A model generated the notes under the pieces. It worked only from the letters and a program-made list of their open reading frames with translations, was not told the origin of the DNA and made no database searches. Position numbers and translations under genes: made by a program. 64,000 bases of DNA from Acholoe squamosa (lineage: Eukaryota > Annelida > Polychaeta > Phyllodocida > Polynoidae): contig OX439040.1 in NCBI GenBank assembly GCA_949317995.1, forward strand, positions 24,423,830-24,487,829. The letters run 5' to 3'. This document shows, piece by piece, positions 28,847 through 38,029 of this stretch (the first letter of the stretch is position 1; every line of letters starts with the position of its first letter).

Positions 28847-29503
28847 TTAGGAGGACCAAAAATTAGATACGGGGTAGGCTGTTACCACCTTTAGCTGACC
28901 TTTTTCATGGGAGGCAGTTATTTCAGTTATAACTCTCACAACATGACAGCATCCATGGTAATTGTGGCCAATCTCTGTCCTGAATCCTCTTTCATAGAAA
29001 ATTTTTGAACCTAAAGAGTGTGTAATTTTGTCTGGGTGAAGTAAAGTGGCTTTAATTAAAGCCTTCACCATAGTAGAATCGATGAAAACTGAATTACCAG
29101 GCCCTCCCCCCAAAGGTTGATCCCTTAGAAAAAAGGGTTTTTGTCTGTCTGAAATGAATTTCTTTGAACTTCCAGAGGAAATGGAATGTCTAGACATTAA
29201 GTGTACCATGGCACCATGTCCCAAAAGAACACCTGAAAAAAAACTTTCCCCATTTTCTGAGATAAGTTTTTTCACAGAGGGTCCACCAGGAACCAATGCA
29301 GTGGTTTGGTTGTGCAAAAAGCATTGTTTGAAGTTACAGTTAGGAGGGATGTAAAGATCCCTGTTCAAATTTTCAGGACAGAATTTCCACACAGCCCACA
29401 CCTTACCTTCTTCTACGCCCCTCCTGATGTCTGAAATAAACACCTCCTGACGCCTTTTGTGACCTACGGTCAAAGACAAAGGCAAAGGACAAAAGTTAGC
29501 CAT
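28847..29503 (-). CDS. Polinton orphan protein, 218 aa, C-terminal TAYPV motif
   Basis: 218 codons from the ATG at 29501-29503; first gene of the leftward block, transcribed from the divergent intergenic region. I recognise no close family. The C-terminal 75 residues (KATLLHPDKITHSLGSKIFY, then EIGHNYHGCCHVVRVITEIT and LKVVTAYPV) have the spacing and the closing VxTAYP strand seen in some small RNases of the barnase/EndoU/RelE-like group. This is a visual resemblance only and I rate it low. The N-terminal 140 residues (WAVWKFCPENLNRDLYIPPN) are unassigned. Confidence 0.6.
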   Translation of the reverse strand: MANFCPLPLSLTVGHKRRQEVFISDIRRGVEEGKVWAVWKFCPENLNRDLYIPPNCNFKQCFLHNQTTALVPGGPSVKKLISENGESFFSGVLLGHGAMVHLMSRHSISSGSSKKFISDRQKPFFLRDQPLGGGPGNSVFIDSTMVKALIKATLLHPDKITHSLGSKIFYERGFRTEIGHNYHGCCHVVRVITEITASHEKGQLKVVTAYPVSNFWSS

Positions 29504-29901
29504 GTCTGCTTGAGAGAAGCTAGTTCTGATGAATGACGAATGGTCTGCGTTAATTACAGAACGGTAACAACAAGACTCGTTTTACAAGCCTCACCCTGAA
29601 CGTTGACTGAACGTTATCACGTTTTTTATTTGAGTTAAGCTTTTTTACTTTTTTCCAAAACAACACTGACTAAGTGTAAAACATACTATGAATGGAAAAG
29701 CACGGTTATCTACGACTCATGGACGTGGTTGTACGTTATCTAAACGACAAGGGAACGTCCCAGCATCGTATCAGGATAGTTACTATAAAGTAGACTTGAG
29801 CTGCTCGATCTTCATCAAACCTTTTCTGACGTTTGTCTGCTGTTCGCCGTCCTGCTCCTGCACCTTCCAGCCCTGCCACCCTTTCATCTTCAAGGAGAAC
29901 A
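29504..29901. promoter_or_regulatory. divergent promoter region of the Polinton
   Basis: About 400 bp between the first leftward gene (ATG 29503) and the first rightward gene (ATG 29902). It must hold both promoters. AT-rich parts near 29,620-29,650 could hold TATA-like elements, but no motif is decisive. Confidence 0.5.
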
Positions 29902-31305
29902 ATGCCTGGTCGCATGAAGACGGGACTTAGTGTCAGGAGAGGAGGAGCTAAAAAACTGGCTCCACTAACTTTTACTACTTCTAAACAGACAGTGGAAAAG
30001 GCGTCGGGCATCGCCCCTCCTCCTACCTCTCCAGCCTCACCTGATAAACCACCTGCAACTCCTGCTCGGCTTCCAACTGAAGTGCCTGATGCAGGAGAAC
30101 AGGAAGCCGCTCTTGCAGCTCTTCATGGCGAAATCACTGATTTCCTGGATCGCGTCCGGGATCGCTCTCCTCAGGAAGCTGGCGACGGCGATTTTGACAT
30201 CAGGGAATACATCAATCCCCCGGCACCTTTGAACTACCAACCCCCCACTGAAACACCTACGTCCGCCTCTTACTCACCCGTGACTCCGGAGGAACCTTCT
30301 CCCCAGGTCAGTCCAATTAAGGTTATAGACCTTACAACCTCATCACCGGCAGTTAAACCCATAGAAGTGGTGGACTTAACACAAGGGACACCTTCACCTG
30401 CTCACCGCGGGGGGTATTCGCAGGTAGAGGTTATAGATTTAACCGGCCCTTCTCCTCTGTACTCTCTCCCGGTTCCAGTAGAGGAGCTGCTTCTTAAAAG
30501 CCCGCCGGAAAAAAGAAACTGTTCCAGTGAGAAAGAAGGGGAGCCTAAGAAAAAAAGACAGAAGCGCGCCTACCACAAGAAAACCCCTGTCTCTACCCCT
30601 GCTTCAGATTCCTCAGCGACTTCATCCTATGGTGCCGAGCCAATTGGTTCTGTCCCAGGTGTTCCTTCTCCTAAAGACAAGTCACACAGGCAAAAGTTTG
30701 GGGAGGGAACTGCCCCCAGTTCTTCCAGCAAGCTTGTGGGCTTTAGGTCAGTGCCTTTGGTGGTAAAAAAGTGGCCTGCTCGATTTGGTTTCCAAGAAAA
30801 GTCACCTGCCCCCAACCAGGTTTTTTATCCGGAAGGGGATAACAACGCCTGCATAGAAATATACAGGGAACCTAGCATCAGGGGAGTATGCTTGAGAACC
30901 TACCTGGACAAACCTTACGAGCGGTGCTTGAACCTAGAGGCGCGTGAATTCAGGAACTTAGTGGACCAGATAGAGTGCATCCTAGGAAAGTACAAGGAGT
31001 TACACCGCCTAGCTGCCCTTGGAGAGAGGAAGGTGGATAATCTTTTGTTGTCCTTGAACCAAGACTGCACCGACCCCAGTGGAGGCCGGGCTATGGTCCT
31101 GGTAAACTTGTACAAGGGAACTCCTAAAGTTCACATAGGAACAACCAGCTACGTGGAGGAAATGAATGCCTCGGTGTCTTCCAGCTTCAGAATGCCCCCC
31201 TCAGCCACACACTGCGGACACACTGTGTCCCCCTTCATTCTGGAGGACATAAAATCACGAGTTGGTCCCTTCCTAGACGAAACGACCGATTTCTACTCTG
31301 GGTAA
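29902..31305 (+). CDS. Polinton protein with three SUMO-interacting motifs
   Basis: 467 codons from the ATG at 29902. The first 300 residues are Pro/Ser/Thr-rich and likely disordered. They carry three evenly spaced copies of a textbook SUMO-interacting motif: VIDLT at 141-145, VVDLT at 156-160 and VIDLT at 177-181, each followed by Ser/Thr/Pro. A nuclear localisation-like run EPKKKRQKRAYHKK lies at 214-227. A folded C-terminal domain spans about 290-465 (IEIYREPSIRGVCLRTYLDK, EAREFRNLVDQIECILGKYK, AMVLVNLYKGTPKVHIG); the first strand-strand-helix faintly recalls PC4-like single-strand DNA binders, at low confidence. Likely a nuclear early protein; it may gather at SUMO-rich bodies or act in replication. 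Confidence 0.7.
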   Translation: MPGRMKTGLSVRRGGAKKLAPLTFTTSKQTVEKASGIAPPPTSPASPDKPPATPARLPTEVPDAGEQEAALAALHGEITDFLDRVRDRSPQEAGDGDFDIREYINPPAPLNYQPPTETPTSASYSPVTPEEPSPQVSPIKVIDLTTSSPAVKPIEVVDLTQGTPSPAHRGGYSQVEVIDLTGPSPLYSLPVPVEELLLKSPPEKRNCSSEKEGEPKKKRQKRAYHKKTPVSTPASDSSATSSYGAEPIGSVPGVPSPKDKSHRQKFGEGTAPSSSSKLVGFRSVPLVVKKWPARFGFQEKSPAPNQVFYPEGDNNACIEIYREPSIRGVCLRTYLDKPYERCLNLEAREFRNLVDQIECILGKYKELHRLAALGERKVDNLLLSLNQDCTDPSGGRAMVLVNLYKGTPKVHIGTTSYVEEMNASVSSSFRMPPSATHCGHTVSPFILEDIKSRVGPFLDETTDFYSG

Positions 31306-31537
31306 GTGGTCAACTTTGTATAGTGTCTGGTCAACAGCTCCTTGTTAAGTGCTTTTACATTATGATGTATATCAGCTAATTTGTAGTTAGATTTAGATGT
31401 ACTCCGTTATTAGTCAACATAGCCCAGCGTAGGTTTAAGTTCCATATGTACTCCATGTATACTTAGGTTAGGTTTTTAGTTATAAGTTTGTATATAGAAC
31501 ATAAAGTGAAACAAGAAAAAGAAACCTTAAAAAAAAA
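31306..31537. promoter_or_regulatory. intergenic region before polymerase gene
   Basis: AT-rich, 232 bp, between the SIM-protein stop and the polymerase ATG, with a poly(A) run immediately before the ATG (ACCTTAAAAAAAAATGCC). Probably a promoter and/or poly(A) site region; no sharp motif. Confidence 0.35.
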
Positions 31538-34500
31538 ATGCCGCCCAAAAAGGTAAAACAACTTTACACCGTCAACTGTCCAATGTGTAACACCCCTAGA
31601 CCTCCACGTTTGGTAACTGTAGAAAACAGTGGAAAAACTTTATGTAACTCAGATTCTTGTAGAAGAGAAACTTTTTCCGACAGCTTAGAACTTCCAAAAG
31701 AAATAGAAAAAAATTCTTTGCATAAAAGCAGTTACCGTGACAACTTCAAGTCCATAGCTTCAGGTTTGGCTGTGCTTGGTAAGCTTCAGTCCATTTTCAA
31801 CGTCAGAATGACAAGTTTCAACAAAGACTTGGGAGCCAAACAGGTAATAGAGGCGCTTACCTCTATTCATAGAAATCAAGTTATGGCTTACAAAGTGGCT
31901 GTCTCTTTTGGAAGGTTGTTGTCTTCCTCTAAGGAGGAAGAAGAAGAAGAGAAAGTCATGTACTTTCATGCTTCTGCCAACAACTCGTCTTTGTTCTATG
32001 ACAGTGAAAGTCATAGAGACCCTTACATTTTTATAAGGGACGACAAAGACTTTGCAGAGTGTTTAGATTTAATAGAAAACAACATTAAAGAAGACACTCA
32101 AAGACCCTCTACTAAATGGAGTGTAATAGGCAACGTGAACGCCAACATCACACTGATAAGGGCTACGGGAGGAGAATATCTTTTAGGTAAAATGAAAACT
32201 GTTCCACCAGGTTTAAGACAAAGAGGAATGCAACACTTTCACAGAGACCCTAAAACCAAAAGGGCTTACAAGGACAACTTGTGTTTCTTTAGATGTCTGT
32301 CTTTCTTCCTGTATGAATCTTTAGAAAAAACTCAAGAGCTTTTCCTTGAAGCCTATCCAGGGGTGAACAAGGAGACTTTTGAGGGCGTTAACATAAGAGA
32401 TTTAGACAGGTTAGAAAAAATGTTTGAAGTTAACATAAGAATCTTTTACCTTCCCTCTTTTGGTAAAAGAAAGGGTCGACCTAAAATTATAAGGTCAAAC
32501 ATGTGTTCATCCAAGAAAATCATGAACTTGAACTTACACAGAAACCATGTAAGTTTAATAACTAACATGGGACTGTATGGTAAAATGTACCCCTGTGAAA
32601 AGTGTCATAAAGTTTTCACTCGTAGCTTCCTTTTGAAACAACACAATGGGGTGAAAAAAGATTGCACCAAAGTCAGCTTCAGGTACAAAGGTGGAGCATA
32701 CAATCCATCCAAAACAGTTTTTCAAGTTTTAGAGGAACTGGGAATAGTTTGTTCACCTGAGAAAAAAATATACCCCTATAAAATTGTTTTTGACTTTGAA
32801 AGCTATTTCGTCCAACCTGAAAATTCGTCCCCAGAAAATGATAACACTGTGATAGAAAAAACTCACATACCCCTTTCTGCCAGTGTAGCTTCTGATTTTC
32901 CTGGGCATACAGAACCAGTGTGTTTTGTCAGAAATTCCAACAGGGACGACGATCCTTTGGTTAAAAATGTGTTGGAACACATAAACAACTTGGGGCAGTT
33001 GATAGGAGAACAGGTGAAAGAGAATTTTAGAGATGTTTTAGACGAACTAGACTCTCTAGAAGAAAAACAAAAGGAACTAGAACATAAAGCTAGCAAAGTT
33101 TTTCCATCAAAGAACAAAAAAAATCCCCAAAAAAAAATCTCCCATGTTCTTGAAGTGAAGGAAAAACTTCTTACCTACATAGAAAGAGTCCCTGTTCTAG
33201 GTTTCAACTCTGGAAAGTATGACATTAATTTGATAAAAAAGGAATTTCATTCTTTTTTTATAGACACAGACAAAACAGAAATGAAAACCATAAAAAAATG
33301 CAACAAGTACATAGCAGTGTACACAGACCATCTTCTTTTCCTTGACATGTTTAACTATTTGGCACCAGGTTATTCCTACGCAAACTACCTGAAAGCCTTT
33401 CTAAAAGGGAAAGCTGAAAAAGGTTTTTTTCCCTACGAGTGGATGGACAACATAAGAAAACTGAACAACAAAGCTCTTCCTCCACGCCACTGCTTCTACA
33501 GTTCTTTGTCGGGTGGTGGAATAAGCAAAGAAGATTATCTTAAATGTAAGAAGGTCTGGAAAGAAAACAAAATGAAAACTATGAAGGACTACTTGATATA
33601 TTACAACAACCTGGATGTTAAACCCTTTGTTTTAGCCATAAACGAGCACACAAAATTTTTTATAGATCGTGGGGTAGACATGTTCAAAGACGGTTTAACT
33701 TTGCCAGGTTTAACCTTGAAGTTTCTTTTCAACAACACTGCACCTAATGCCACTCCTTACATTCTTTTTGGTGAGAAAGAAAAGGATGTTCACTCCTTGC
33801 TCAGACGCAACTTAGTAGGGGGTCCCTCTATTATTTTTCACAGACATCACAAAAGTGGAGAAACAAGAATAAGACAAAAAAAATACGGGTCACAAAGCAA
33901 AGTATGCAGACACATAGTAGGGGTAGATGCTAACAGCTTGTACCTCAAGTGCATGGGTGAAGAGCACTGCACAGGTTATTATGTGGTGCGCAGGAAAGAA
34001 AACGATTTTCAAGCTGTTTGCAGTCAACAAATTAGCTACTCAGCCACAGAATGGTTGCGATACAAAACTGTGACAGACAAAGTCAAGATATTACACCAAT
34101 ACAACTACGGGGAAGTAGTATTGGGTTCAAGGAAAATAAAAGTGGACGGATATGATCCAGCTTCAAAAAAAGTATACCAGTTTCACGGGTGCTACTGGCA
34201 TGGTCACATATGTCACCTTACTAAATCAGTTTTGAGAGACCCCAATGGAAAGGCATGGTTAGAAGAAAAAAACCAAAATACCATTTTGACTACCCTATAT
34301 CTTCAATCGTTAGGTTACCAAGTAGAGGAAAAGTATGAGTGTATGTGGTTGAAAGAAAAAACTGAAAACTTGTGCAGAGAAACAAAAAGTGAATGGGAAA
34401 TTAAAAGACCGTTGTGCCAAGGCAGAAAAAGTCAGGATGAAATACTGAGAGGGGTTTCTAAAGGAACAACTTTTGGACTTATCCAGGTAGACATAGAAAC

Positions 34501-35680
34501 ACCTGAACACTTGAAAGAAAAATTCAGTGAAATGACACCTATTTTCAAAAACTGTTTAGTAGGAAAAAAAGACGTAGGTGAACATATGAAACGTTACCTG
34601 GAAGCAGCAGGTAAGCTAAAACAACCGCAACGCCAACTTATAGGCAGCTACCACGCAGAGGGAATTTTGTTGGGAACTCCTCTCTTGAAGTGGTACCTGG
34701 AAAAAGGTTTGGTAGTTACGACAGTACACCTTCTCGTAGAATACACTCCAGAACAGACTTTTTTACCCTTCATGGACGAAGTAACCAAAGCTAGGAGAAA
34801 GGGCGACGAAAATATAGACTGTAAGATTTTGTCAGATCTGTACAAACTTTTGGGAAATGGTTCATACGGAAAAACCATATGCAACAAACAAAACTTTGTT
34901 CAAACAAAGTATCTTCACCCCTCTAAGGCAAGACGTTTGGCCATGCACTGGTCAGTGCAAGATGTGCAAGACATAAGTGACAACACGGTAGAACTGTCCT
35001 GTTTGCCCACCTCCATCACCTACGATCTCCCAGTTCAAATAGGGTTCATGGTATACCAATATGCCAAACTTAAAATGTTGGCTTTCTATTACGACTTTCT
35101 CCTTGAATACATAGACGAGAAAGATTTTGAAATGTGTGAAATGGACACTGACAGTTTTTACTTTGCTTTAAGTGCAGAGAAAATAGAAGACGTAATTATT
35201 CCTGAAAAACGTGAAGCTTTCTTCAGAGAACGTCACAAATGGTTGCCCTCTGAATCATGTGACAACAGTCACCACAGAGAGACCTATGTTCAGACCAAAG
35301 TATTGGGTGAGCTGTGGCTGCCTCAACCATGTTGTAAGAGCCGTCTGGAGTTTGACAAGAGAACCCCCGGGTTATTCAAAGTGGAGTGGGAAGGTGACGA
35401 AATGACTGCCTTGAACTCCAAATGTTACATAGGCACAGGAGTAAATGTGCCCGTTAAAATGAGTTGCAAAGGTGTAATTCAAAAACAAAACCCCCTGACC
35501 ACTGACAAGTACAAAGAAGTACTGGACAGTGAAAATGTTGTCACGGTAGTCAACAAAGGATTTAAAGTAGTAAACCACAGCGTTACGACTTACTCTCAAA
35601 GGAAACAAGGTCTAACCTATCAGTACATAAAGAGACAAGTATGTGAAGACGGTGTAAGCACCCTACCCCTTTCTATATAA
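31538..35680 (+). CDS. POLB: protein-primed DNA polymerase B (POLB)
   Basis: 1380 codons. Exonuclease motifs: Exo I VFDFES (Asp419), Exo II FNSGKYDIN (Asp562), Exo III YYNNLDVKPF (Asp693). Polymerase motifs: A GVDANSLYL (Asp797), B LLGNGSYGKT (about 1108) and C EMDTDSFYF (Asp1203, Asp1205). Between A and B lies FHGCYWHGHICH (Cys885 onward), the Cys/His segment of the endonuclease-like insert known in Polinton polymerases. The N terminus adds zinc-type CPMCNTPRP...CNSDSC and a C2H2-like YPCEKCHKVFTRSFLLKQHN. The family replicates linear DNA from protein-primed ends. It is somewhat longer than many relatives; no lesions seen. Confidence 0.97.
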   Translation: MPPKKVKQLYTVNCPMCNTPRPPRLVTVENSGKTLCNSDSCRRETFSDSLELPKEIEKNSLHKSSYRDNFKSIASGLAVLGKLQSIFNVRMTSFNKDLGAKQVIEALTSIHRNQVMAYKVAVSFGRLLSSSKEEEEEEKVMYFHASANNSSLFYDSESHRDPYIFIRDDKDFAECLDLIENNIKEDTQRPSTKWSVIGNVNANITLIRATGGEYLLGKMKTVPPGLRQRGMQHFHRDPKTKRAYKDNLCFFRCLSFFLYESLEKTQELFLEAYPGVNKETFEGVNIRDLDRLEKMFEVNIRIFYLPSFGKRKGRPKIIRSNMCSSKKIMNLNLHRNHVSLITNMGLYGKMYPCEKCHKVFTRSFLLKQHNGVKKDCTKVSFRYKGGAYNPSKTVFQVLEELGIVCSPEKKIYPYKIVFDFESYFVQPENSSPENDNTVIEKTHIPLSASVASDFPGHTEPVCFVRNSNRDDDPLVKNVLEHINNLGQLIGEQVKENFRDVLDELDSLEEKQKELEHKASKVFPSKNKKNPQKKISHVLEVKEKLLTYIERVPVLGFNSGKYDINLIKKEFHSFFIDTDKTEMKTIKKCNKYIAVYTDHLLFLDMFNYLAPGYSYANYLKAFLKGKAEKGFFPYEWMDNIRKLNNKALPPRHCFYSSLSGGGISKEDYLKCKKVWKENKMKTMKDYLIYYNNLDVKPFVLAINEHTKFFIDRGVDMFKDGLTLPGLTLKFLFNNTAPNATPYILFGEKEKDVHSLLRRNLVGGPSIIFHRHHKSGETRIRQKKYGSQSKVCRHIVGVDANSLYLKCMGEEHCTGYYVVRRKENDFQAVCSQQISYSATEWLRYKTVTDKVKILHQYNYGEVVLGSRKIKVDGYDPASKKVYQFHGCYWHGHICHLTKSVLRDPNGKAWLEEKNQNTILTTLYLQSLGYQVEEKYECMWLKEKTENLCRETKSEWEIKRPLCQGRKSQDEILRGVSKGTTFGLIQVDIETPEHLKEKFSEMTPIFKNCLVGKKDVGEHMKRYLEAAGKLKQPQRQLIGSYHAEGILLGTPLLKWYLEKGLVVTTVHLLVEYTPEQTFLPFMDEVTKARRKGDENIDCKILSDLYKLLGNGSYGKTICNKQNFVQTKYLHPSKARRLAMHWSVQDVQDISDNTVELSCLPTSITYDLPVQIGFMVYQYAKLKMLAFYYDFLLEYIDEKDFEMCEMDTDSFYFALSAEKIEDVIIPEKREAFFRERHKWLPSESCDNSHHRETYVQTKVLGELWLPQPCCKSRLEFDKRTPGLFKVEWEGDEMTALNSKCYIGTGVNVPVKMSCKGVIQKQNPLTTDKYKEVLDSENVVTVVNKGFKVVNHSVTTYSQRKQGLTYQYIKRQVCEDGVSTLPLSI

Positions 35681-35744
35681 AAATGGTTTCTTTTTCTAGT
35701 TTCACTTCCAGTTGTACATTTCGTTGAAAGAAAAAAAAGTTTTA

Positions 35745-36070
35745 AACAAATTGTTCAAATGAACAAATTTCCTTCATAGAAAACAGTGTTAAAATGGAAA
35801 ATGTTCATTTAAAAAATTGTTCAAACGAACATTTGTTCAAATGAACATTTTTCCCCATAGAAAACAGTGTTAAAATGGAAAATGTTCATTTGAACAATTG
35901 TTCAAACGAACATTTGTTCAAATGAACATTTTTCCCCATAGAAAACAGTGTTAAAATGGAAAATGTTCATTTGAACAATTGTTCAAACGAACATTTGTTC
36001 AAATGAACATTTTTTTCCATACAAAACAGTGTTAAACTGGAAAATATTTTTTGTTCAAATGAACATTTTT
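35745..36070. repeat. 81-bp tandem repeats with palindromic GTTCAAATGAAC cores
   Basis: About four copies with period 81 bp (phase markers CATAGAAAACAGTG at 35774, 35856, 35937 and 36018). Each unit contains inverted words TTGTTCAAACGAACATTTG and GTTCAAATGAAC plus GTTCATTTGAAC, so each can fold into a hairpin. Lies between the polymerase gene and the last rightward gene. Confidence 0.85.
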
Positions 36071-36324
36071 CAAATAAAAAAAATGTGTACTGTATCATGA
36101 AAAAAACTAATAAAAAAGTAAGAAAAGTGAACTGTATCACCCAAAAATAAAAAAAACTTTTCACAAAAGTGAACGCTGTACATGTTCACGACAAAAAAAT
36201 AAAAAATCCGGCGCTGAAGAAATTAAGTTGGAACAGAAAAAAAAGTGGTACCAGATTTCTTAACTCATAGCGTCACGTTCACCAGACTATTAGTATCTGG
36301 TTAGATTTAAGCAACCATTTTAAC

Positions 36325-37197
36325 ATGGAAAGTTTAGAAGCTATGCTTGTGGAGCAAACCACAGAAACTCCACCTTATGACTATTACATGCGTCCAGTTT
36401 TACAAAGTGTTGCTTCATATAATCAAGCTTCTTCTATAACACCTGACAATGATATAAGTTCTGTAGCATGTGGATGTTCAGAGAATTTCTTTTGGGAAAT
36501 AATACCTGCAGAAAACATTGGTTATTTTAGAGGAGCTGAACCAGACACTGTTGACCACTGTATAACTAGTGTTAAAATGTACAAATATTTCTCTTCAGCT
36601 TTTTGGGACGCCTACAGAAACTGCATGTACTATTGTCGAGTGAAAAAAGTTAACTTGATAATGCATGATTGGTGTATAGGAGTATATCAATTGCACACTG
36701 AACCTGGCTGCCCAAGACACTACACAAGGTACACTTTAGGAAGTGTAAGAAAGTTTGCTCTTACTCTCCAAGAGTTAGAATGTAATCCCATAGTAGGAGT
36801 GTTTTGTCAGTGTAATTGTAAACTGGAAGTATCTGCTATTGCTAAAACTATTTGTTTCACATGTCTGCAGGTCTCTCTGGAACTTCATGCCTTAAGTATA
36901 CCTGGAGTGAAAAATCATTTCTCCTTTGAGGTAAACTTTAAGGATGGTTTTTTATCTGGTCTTTTACCTGGACCCAAAAACAGTCAAACTTACTTCCTGG
37001 CCCAGGCTTTGTTCGAGCATGCTATATCTAACATAGCCAAACTTAACAGTTATTGTTTCCACAACACATGGAAAACAAGTCTTACTGGCCAAAGCTGGTA
37101 TCAAGCAAGTAAATTCACACACAACAAATGTTTTTGTAGTATATGTGCACGCCCCGGAAATGGAAAATCTGTCTTCATCTGTAAATATTGTGTCTAA
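36325..37197 (+). CDS. Polinton orphan Cys-rich protein, 290 aa
   Basis: 290 codons from the ATG at 36325; last gene of the rightward block, ending about 50 bp before the right terminal repeat, with AATAAA overlapping the stop (37197-37202) and again at 37222. Not recognised. It is rich in Cys, Tyr and His throughout (NCMYYCRVKKVNLIMHDWC, GVFCQCNCKLEV) and ends with a zinc-ribbon-like CFCSICARPGNGKSVFICKYC (C-x-C-x2-C...C-x2-C). A metal-binding nuclear accessory role is plausible; it does not resemble the core Polinton genes I know. Confidence 0.65.
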   Translation: MESLEAMLVEQTTETPPYDYYMRPVLQSVASYNQASSITPDNDISSVACGCSENFFWEIIPAENIGYFRGAEPDTVDHCITSVKMYKYFSSAFWDAYRNCMYYCRVKKVNLIMHDWCIGVYQLHTEPGCPRHYTRYTLGSVRKFALTLQELECNPIVGVFCQCNCKLEVSAIAKTICFTCLQVSLELHALSIPGVKNHFSFEVNFKDGFLSGLLPGPKNSQTYFLAQALFEHAISNIAKLNSYCFHNTWKTSLTGQSWYQASKFTHNKCFCSICARPGNGKSVFICKYCV

Positions 37198-37246
37198 TAA
37201 AAAATATAATCTGTTATGTGAAATAAATGAGTTGTGTTTTATTTTA

Positions 37247-37630
37247 ATGCATGAGTCATAAGTATTGCGTAAATCCATAAAAGTATTGCATCAGAACATT
37301 GTGTAAATTCTTACAAGCATTGCGCAATGCACCCTCATACGTAGGTCATACGTTTTTGCAAGTAGGTTAGTAGGTCACTTCCGGTTTGCAAGTAGGTCAG
37401 CTCTAGGTATTGCGCAATTCTTTTAATTTATGTAACTAGGTCAGGTCACTAGGTCAAATGAAATCCAGCTCTCTGATTGGTCGAAAAAACTAGGTCATGA
37501 CCTTATGACGTCACTTCCTGTCAAATCCAGCCCTCTGATTGGTTGAAACTAGGTCACTTCCGGTCTACCAGTAGGTCATGACCTAGTTAGTAGCTAATCC
37601 ATTGCGCTCAGTTTGCATGTATATACTACT
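37247..37630. repeat. Polinton right terminal inverted repeat
   Basis: Reverse complement of 19378 to about 19770, with the same CCAAT, ETS, CRE and AGGTCA/TGACCT motifs. I count roughly seven substitutions over the outer 300 bp. Confidence 0.93.
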
Positions 37631-37636
37631 AACGTT
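37631..37636. repeat. 6-bp target site duplication, right (AACGTT)
   Basis: Copy of 19372-19377 directly after the ...TATACTACT end of the Polinton. Confidence 0.9.
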
Positions 37637-38029
37637 GACAACTTTAAATTGGGGATAGGTCACTGGGTTGCCCCTCCAAAGTATGACAATATTGATGTTC
37701 ATGAACGTAATATTAATGTGTATGAACTATGGCCCGTTCTAGCCGGTTTAAAGAGATGGGGTCATTTATTCAAGAACTGCCGTCTGAACACTGTAACGGA
37801 TAACATGCAGGTGTTGGCAATGTTGAACACAGGCAGAAGTAAAAACCCACTTTGTATGGAGTGGCTGCGTGAAATCTATTGGCAATGTTTTGTATATAAC
37901 ATTGATATCTACTCAACATATATAAAGTCCGCTGATAATATTCTGGCAGACCAATTGTCAAGATTGGACTACAAAAATGTTCTTGCCAAGTGTGAAAAAA
38001 CTTTGTCTGAAAATAATATGTGTATCTAA
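37637..38029 (+). pseudogene. Pol of YR element B, rest of RNase H (3' fragment)
   Basis: Resumes the interrupted Pol frame directly after the duplication. It includes NVYELWPVLAGLKRWGHLF (second catalytic acid, Glu), LNTVTDNMQVLAMLNTG (Asp) and the closing KSADNILADQLSRLD. The frame also reads backwards into the Polinton end to 37613 by chance. It overlaps the following recombinase ORF by 53 bp in another frame. Confidence 0.88.

Larger units (their letters stand above)
19378..37630. mobile_element. Polinton/Maverick (adintovirus-like) element, 18,253 bp
   Basis: Begins AGTAGTATATACATGC and ends GCATGTATATACTACT, the AGT...ACT termini usual for the group, with terminal inverted repeats of about 0.38 kb and a 6-bp duplication. 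It encodes protein-primed DNA polymerase B, retroviral-type integrase with chromodomain, FtsK/HerA-type packaging ATPase, adenain-like protease, major and minor capsid proteins, and several accessory genes. None of these shows an internal stop or frameshift. Genes lie in two divergent blocks from about 29.5-29.9 kb. The inverted repeats differ at only a handful of sites over the outer 300 bp. The copy may therefore be recent and possibly competent. Known members replicate like adenoviruses with a terminal protein and are thought able to form virions. Confidence 0.97.

Noticed and set aside
35745..36070. CRISPR-like array
   Set aside because: Whole 81-bp units repeat without variable spacers, and the context is an animal genome element.
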